In this document: positions 58,176 to 64,000 of the stretch, in pieces
Position numbering within the stretch: position 1 is the first letter of the stretch
Layout: each line of letters opens with the position of its first letter
NCBI GenBank assembly: GCA_030272585.1
Contig: BSYQ01000005.1
Location: 124,001 to 188,000 of the forward strand
Reading direction: 5' to 3'
Origin: Bryopsis sp. KO-2023
Lineage: Eukaryota; Chlorophyta; Ulvophyceae; Bryopsidales; Bryopsidaceae
Length of the DNA: 64,000 nt
Made by a program: the position numbers and the translations under genes
The notes under the pieces: model-generated
The model's input: the letters and a program-made list of their open reading frames with translations, nothing else
The model's database searches: none
What the model was told of the DNA's origin: nothing

Positions 58176-59311
58176 ATGCGCGCCGCGGTTTTCGTCGCTG
58201 TTACATGCTGCCTCGGTGGTGAGAAACCTTGATATGCACACCCTCGCAAATCCCTTCCTCCAGTGATATGTGTGGACTCTGGACGGCTTTTTGTTTGTTT
58301 CGAGCCCGATCTTTCGGGGGAGTTTACGTCTTTCACACTATGTGCCGCCGCCACGGCGAGATTGACTGCAATGAAGCTTTTCTAGGGCTGAATGGGCGTG
58401 CCTTGTGCTGTGTGTTTGTTGACAGCCCTTGCGAGGTCCCAGGATATCGTCGGCCTTGTTCAGGAGCAGCTCAACGGTCCTGCGGTTCAAAGCATTTTGA
58501 GCAACATCCCCGAAGCGTTTCAGTGTCGATCCAACTCGGGAGCTTTCATCAGATCATGCACTCTGGTTCGAGCAGATTCAATGGCGATTGTCTTGTTGAC
58601 GTTTCTTTGCTCTTGGGGCTGTTACCGACTGATTTTGGCCTTGGGTTGCTGCCAGGATTTGGTCCAAACCACCAGCTTGAAGGATGACAGTGCGACTCTG
58701 CTTAACTTGGTGAACATCGACCAGGCCGCCAACTCTTTGACGATCAAGGGAAACGAGCTCTCTGGATTCGTTGATGGAGCCACTGCATCCGATGAGTGAG
58801 CAGCAAGGAAACGAGAATAGTGGAGTTGTTTACGATTTCCGCTGGTTGATTGTAACAGGAGTGTCATTGTCCGCTTGATTCTATTGCTTAGCCATTTTGG
58901 TGTTGCGTTGCAGGTGCTGCCGAGCCACTTGTGAGGTGGCCAAACAGGTGTGCGTCTGTCTCGTTTTGTTCTTCCTGCTGTGGACGTTTTGGGCCAGTGA
59001 AGGTCAATGTATGAGTTGTGATTTTGCCTTCAGGGATGCATGTGCGATGCAACTGCTTGGACTGAGATGGTCAGGCTTTTCAGCGGTGCTGGCGGCGTCA
59101 ATGCTGGTCAGTGAATTTTTTTCCAGAGGTGCTCATGGTTCCTTGCATTTTCTACTAATAAAAGTGAAAAGTGGTTGGTTGTTTCGCAGTATTCAACAAG
59201 GTGGTGGGCAAATGCAACGTTGGAGGTAGGTCCTTCCAAGCCGTGATGGATCCCAGCTCTTCCACCTGCTCCACGGACAACATTGCAACTGCAAAGGCTT
59301 TCACTTGCTGA
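58176..59311 (+). CDS. Cysteine-rich secreted protein, copy 2
   Basis: Exons 58176-58218, 58426-58565, 58656-58795, 58914-58947, 59034-59106, 59190-59311; 183 residues, the same predicted protein as copy 1 apart from any change I missed. Same signal peptide and ten-cysteine pattern, ending FTC. The second intron (58566-58655) is 90 nt and open in frame here, so a longer form with a hydrophobic insert is conceivable, but copy 1 has a stop at the equivalent place and the intron diverges faster than the exons. The donor GTTCGA is weak; other introns here also use GTTGG donors. Likely extracellular or vacuolar; function unknown. Confidence 0.8.
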
Positions 59312-60627
59312 GTTATCCCAACAGTTGCTGCAATGATTTGATTGGGATGCTGTGGGTAGTTGGTGAGATGCTTTCCTCCTGGGATCTGATCTTCAGATTA
59401 AGAGGAAGGGAGAGGAGCAGTAGGAATGTTTGCTATTTCTGATCTTATTTAATGTTGTGGGCATGAGGGGGAACCACCATGAAACCTCATGTGGGGGTAG
59501 TTTCCTTGAGTATATGCCTGATTTCAGGCAGCATTTTTCTTTTCTGTGGTGCCCTAATCAAGGGGTTTCAGTAGATCTTGTGACTAGGAATTTCTTTATT
59601 AGGCCCCTAGATAGACACTCTTCACAATTGGTGAAGAGGAGGGAAGTGACACCAATAAAACCTTCAAATATGAGTAAATTTTTTCTGAGCTGGGAAATGC
59701 GACTTTACTCTCAGTTTGTAAGAAGATTTTAAAATGATTGATGTCCTTACCACATTCTTGATTTTCATTTCTTTATGTCAATACAATTGTATGCGTAGGT
59801 ACAGGTATGATGATGTTGTTCCCTCCCTCTTTCCCCACAATGACACTGCCTGTTTTTCAGCAAGTAATAGATTTTATTTTTGCAAAGTGTGTTGTATCAA
59901 GCGTCCCAGCACTCTTACTCTCACTCTTGCGTAGCTTGTTTCGTGTCCTCGACAGATTTGTTGTCCAAAATCCCATGACTGGTTCCAACATTGAAACACA
60001 TAAAAAGCAAATTTGATTGAATAGATGTAAATAGCATGGTAAAGAAGAAACAGTGTACTTAGTTGAAATTGATGTTTGTTTGTACTTAGTTGAAAAATGT
60101 CAGGAGATGTGCAGCCGCCCTATTTCTCCTGTCCACAGTTCGAAAAAGCCAGAAGGCACGTGACTTCGTGGCAATTTCTGTCAACACAGGTCACGTGGCT
60201 TTGGTCAAACAACACATCTTTTTTATGGACGAGTCTGTTGCAGTTTGACATCTCTGGGTCATTGGTGCAGATTCTACTGTGACGGTTAAGGAGAGAGAGA
60301 GAGAGTTCCACGTTGCGTCAATCCTTTCCGATAGCCTTCCGATAGCCTTCCTGACCCTAACTCTGCCCCCAGTGGTTCGTGGTTCTGTACTGCCTCCCCA
60401 GGTACCTCCTGCTCCTCCTGCCCAACAGCCCTCTCACCTTCGGTTATTGAAGTGGGATTGACAGAGATTTTGACTGTATGTTGGAAGCATGGATGGATTG
60501 AGTTATCTGGAAGAAACGATCGTGTTTTTTTAGGTTTGGCTGAGTGCATCCTTCCTCGGTATCTCGAATCGCAGTGATTGTAGTGATTCTACACCAGATT
60601 AAATCATGTGGTGGTCAGGTTCCATTT

Positions 60628-61487
60628 CACAAACCCATTTCTCCAAAATGTTGTACAGTGTCCCAGGACATCAAAGCAATTTTGAAAACTGGGAAGGTGT
60701 CCAACTTAATGGGGAATGGCAACATGGAGAGGATCAGAAGGGAGAATTTTTCCATCACCAATGACTTGCTATACAATCAACTGGTCTTGGGAGTGGCCCT
60801 TGGAAGCGCTTCAATATATCGTCAAGAGTTTCCATGTGGATGTGGAGCTCAACAACAAAGAATACCCTGATTTGCTGAGCGGGGTCGTGCATTGTTCAAT
60901 CTTCATTCATCAATCGGTGAAGAAGATGTTGAACAAGTCTACAACCAGCAAGTTGCTGGTGAGCAGCAGCCAAACAAGACTGGACCAGATGAACTTGAAC
61001 ATATCAACTCAAGAAACATGAAACCAGGTGAATTTTTTGAAGTTGACCAAAACCTAACCCTGTCAAGAAGTCACCACACCTCAAATATGAGAAAACTTGG
61101 CTAGGATTCTTCTGAATCACCGATGAAAAAACCCAGCTGTTTCTTTATTTCTTAATTTTTCTTTCAGTTTAAGGTCATCCAGGGAGGCGATCCAAACGCC
61201 ACATGGCAGCAAGAACAAATGCGCGAAGTCAAACAAGGATTGGCCAAGACTGCCCGGGAGGTGGGAAGCAAATCCAAACCCAGTTTTTTCTTTTTTTAAA
61301 TTCCATACACTGTCTTGTGACCATGATGTTGATGCTGAAAATTGAAGTTGTGCAACAAAACAGGTGGAACAAAGCTTTCCAAATCTGTCGAAAAAAGATA
61401 TCTCTGAAGCTAAAAGTTGCACCAATCCTCCTAGAGCAGTGAAACTTGTCCTTGAAGCGCTATGTGTGGTGTTGGGTTCGAAAATGT
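60628..61487 (+). pseudogene. Dynein heavy chain relic
   Basis: Scattered segments match axonemal-type dynein heavy chain in the correct order. First comes QDIKAILKTGKVSNL (AAA4 region, about 60664). In another frame follow FPSPMTCYTINW and EWPLEALQ, then HQSVKKM (about 60750-60930). Next is FKVIQGG...EVKQGLAKTA, the start of the stalk (61168-61260), then SKKDISEAKSCTNPP and KLVLEALCVVL, the stalk exit (61364-61480). Frameshift, missing interior blocks (including the YVTPTSYLEL segment) and the tiny length against a 4000-residue family show a decayed fragment. Introns seem partly retained, so it is not a clean retrocopy. Confidence 0.72.
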
Positions 61488-61844
61488 TTTTTAACTTGAT
61501 TGGATTATTTTTTGGAGTTTGTATTAACCCTGATGCCTTTTTTCAGGTCAGAAATCGATTGATTGGGATTGTGAAAAGATGATGATGAAGCACACAAACG
61601 AATGCTTAAGAAGGTTGAGAATGTGCGAATACATACATCGCATGAATCCAGTTGCAAATTGATTTGCAAAGTGTGGATGCTCTTCCAACATGTTCGATCT
61701 CGAAATTTGGGTGATACTTGCAACGCTTTATGTTCCGAAGAACGTTGTCCTTGATGGGAGCCTTGAGAGTTTACAAAAATCCAGAAAAAAAGGGCAAAAA
61801 AAAAAGGGGGCAAAGAAAAGAAAGTGGTCCAAACATGTTTTTTA
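61488..61844. other. Intergenic region
   Basis: No gene recognised after the dynein relic; A/G-rich near 61780-61830. Confidence 0.4.
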
Positions 61845-63345
61845 CTTTGTATTATATAGGTTTTTTCCCGAAAGTGTTTTTTTCCTTGAAAAAATAGGCA
61901 CTTCAGTGCATTGTGTTTGATCATTTCCAGAGATCCCTAGAGATCTCTTGAATGAGTTGATGGAAATCTTGGCAGGATACATGTTGCTTGAGAAAAAACA
62001 TGTGCTCCAAATCTGCAATTGGTGAAACGATAAATGGAGAAACGATGGATAATTTGACTGGTGACATGGTTTGTTCTGGGGACAGGACTGGAGGCTTTTT
62101 GTTCAATACACTGATAGGATTTATATGTTTATCCTTGAACATATTATTCGAATAGCTTTTGAGTGGATGTCCCAGACTACAAGGAAACCATGCTGCCAAC
62201 GGTTTTTTTTTGCAGGGTAGTGAATGTGTGGTGAACTCTTGTTTTTCTCACAATTGATCCGAAACACTGTTTCATTTGGGCCAAGAAACTGAGAACCAAA
62301 CGATGAGTCAAGTTCAAAAAGCCAAATCCATGAGATGAGCTAATATACCCAACAGCACAATAACATGTGGGGTGGGTGGAATGGTGGGTTCTTTGGATAT
62401 ACCTGCAGGTATGTGTCTATATATATTTCGTATGCCTGCAAGTCAGACGCTTCCTGGCTTGTGAGAAAACCAACACCTTGTGATCAGAGTCCTTCAGAAA
62501 TCTGACCCAGATAACACCCACCCAGGAAAAAGACTGAGAATTTTGAGAGGGCGAAAGAGTATTGGTCATGCATTTTTTTGCTCACTGCTGAGACACAGCA
62601 TCTGACATCTCCTGTCAACTCAGTGCCCTGGCACAAACCACAACAACCCAACAACCCCCCAACAACAAATCAAAGTTTGAGCGAACTGTTCTACCCAGTC
62701 ACATCAAATTCTGACAGAGAGACTCCATCCCACCGGATGACACTTGCTAACAACTCATTTGGTTTATCTTGCATGCACCAAACCCTCCAACCCAGAGTTC
62801 CAAGAAGAAAAAGTACTCCATGTTTTCGACATGATCTCTGCCCCCACTCCTTTTGTTGCCAAAAAACCCCAGCAAAAACAACTGTTTCTTCTTGTGGCGG
62901 AGGCGCGCCCAGTTTTTTTACAAAGAAATGCCAAAAGAACCAGAAAAAAGGGATGCGGACTCCATACATTTTTTGCTTCACGAAAACTGTGCATGAAAAC
63001 TGGAACACACTCCACAATGCAATCTACAGTTCCTATAGCGAGAGGCGATCCTTATCCGTTGCTCCAATAAACCACAGAATATCAGACTATTTTACTACAA
63101 GCTGTAGGAAATGTTTTGTGATTGTGTGCAGATAGTTTGGCTGAGGCCCTACATTGTTGATGGGGATGTCAATTCCTAAGCATACTTCGCAACAGTATTG
63201 GGGACTTGGTTTCAACCAACAATTAACGAACACAAACGTAAGACGAAAGGTACATTCAAAAATATCTCCCATATTAAATTGTGGTAGATTCTTCCGTTTG
63301 CACCAAAGGCTTCAGGAAAGCCATGGAGCGGACCTTAAAAAACAT
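61845..63345 (-). repeat. Dispersed repeat, copy B (inverted partner of 8.9-9.8 kb)
   Basis: Three blocks (about 61845-61905, 62350-62640, 63280-63345) match copy A in reverse order and orientation. About 640 bp between the second and third (62640-63280) has no counterpart in copy A and shows no convincing gene. Confidence 0.7.
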
Positions 63346-64000
63346 CAACGTTGAAAATATAAAATATAAAAAAACATGAAAGGGTGCTATATTAAATAAT
63401 ATATTGTCATTTTCCTTGGGGACAGGGGACCCGTAGCGCAAAAAGAAACCATGCCTGTATGTTGAATGAAAAGGAAAACCAAAATAGAAGTAATTTTTCC
63501 CAGTTTTTGTTTTCAGTTTGTTGTCCCACTTCCATGGGGTGCAAGAAAGTACCAAACTGATATTGATGAACTTCTCATTCTAGTGTTTTTTGTACATTAC
63601 ACAATTTTGTAATATTGCCAATTGTAAGTATAGACCTCCCCAGGGAGGGAGGGGTAGTGGGGTTTAAAAGGAGGAGATTCAGATGTTGGGGGGTTGATTC
63701 TATTGGGACAGAGGGTGCCACACTTTATTCTGGGCAAAGGTAATCAAGCGAAGCAAAAGCTTGTCGGCCTTTTCTCAACAGGTACCTGTGGCACATTTTG
63801 AATTTCTTGTCTGGTGAGAGTCATAATTGTCCGATTGATTGATTGTACAAAAAGTTCTGTTTCACAAATCATTTTGTACTCGTCAGAAGCATGCAGTATG
63901 CAAAGGAAAAATCTATTTCAAAGCACAAGATGCGTTTTTGCTTATCGTGGAATTCTATTTATACTCTATTTATACTCGTTTTGGTTTTGGGAGTTGGACT
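63346..64000. other. Intergenic region to window end
   Basis: AT-rich, with no ORF or motif I can support. Confidence 0.4.

Larger units (their letters stand above)
57893..60231 (+). repeat. Inverted duplication, arm 2
   Basis: Reverse complement of 27515-30789 without the 870-bp block. Similarity continues about 50 bp past 60231 into sequence that lies left of the tyrosine-recombinase element in arm 1, so this arm keeps the unoccupied insertion site. Confidence 0.93.

Noticed and set aside
60286..60549. 87-codon minus ORF rich in Glu and Gly
   Set aside because: No similarity or splice context; not conserved with the equivalent flank near 16.5 kb.
1..64000. CRISPR arrays, bacterial operons, rRNA genes
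   Set aside because: No regularly spaced repeats, no ribosomal RNA sequence, and all host genes have spliceosomal introns.

Overview
This is a nuclear window from a eukaryote. The host genes are intron-rich with GT-AG introns and there are many T/G homopolymer tracts. Two protein kinases resemble the SnRK2 family of the green lineage, a dynein heavy-chain relic points to flagellate ancestry, and there is a split-direct-repeat tyrosine-recombinase retrotransposon. A flagellate alga or algal relative is the best guess; the species is not resolved.

Layout. 1-7817 (+): last 16 exons of a CPSF1/CPSF160-like polyadenylation-factor gene. 8.9-10.3 kb: dispersed repeats. 11437-12651 (-): secreted, extremely glycine-rich protein. 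12947-15406: CACTA-type DNA transposon with CACTAG ends, a 3-bp AAA duplication and subterminal TGTGTA repeats. 16625-27514: tyrosine-recombinase retrotransposon whose recombinase gene is split by a 6.4-kb non-coding LTR element (20031-26469). 27515-30789 (-): one arm of an inverted duplication carrying a cysteine-rich secreted-protein gene. 31804-34605 (-) and 35621-38523 (+): divergent pair of SnRK2-like kinases with identical exon lengths over six exons. 40196-53677 (-): LTR retrotransposon with a textbook -1 frameshift site, itself interrupted by an 8.2-kb chromodomain Ty3-type element (41935-50171, +). 53906-56300 (+): R3H plus ankyrin protein. 57893-60231: other arm of the duplication, with the second cysteine-rich gene (+) and an intact empty site for the tyrosine-recombinase element. 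60.6-61.5 kb: dynein heavy-chain relic. 61.8-63.3 kb: inverted counterpart of the 8.9-10 kb repeats.

How it fits together. Setting mobile elements aside, paired features mirror one another around the kinase promoter region near 35.1 kb: repeat, cysteine-rich gene, kinase, then kinase, cysteine-rich gene, repeat. This suggests an old inverted duplication later inflated by nested transposons. All three LTR elements have LTRs identical by eye, perfect 5-bp target duplications and the same primer-binding 12-mer, so they look recent. The most unusual system is the Ty3-type element: it has six ORFs, several joined by stop/start overlaps (ATGA), with three small ORFs before gag and a coiled-coil/cysteine-rich ORF after pol.
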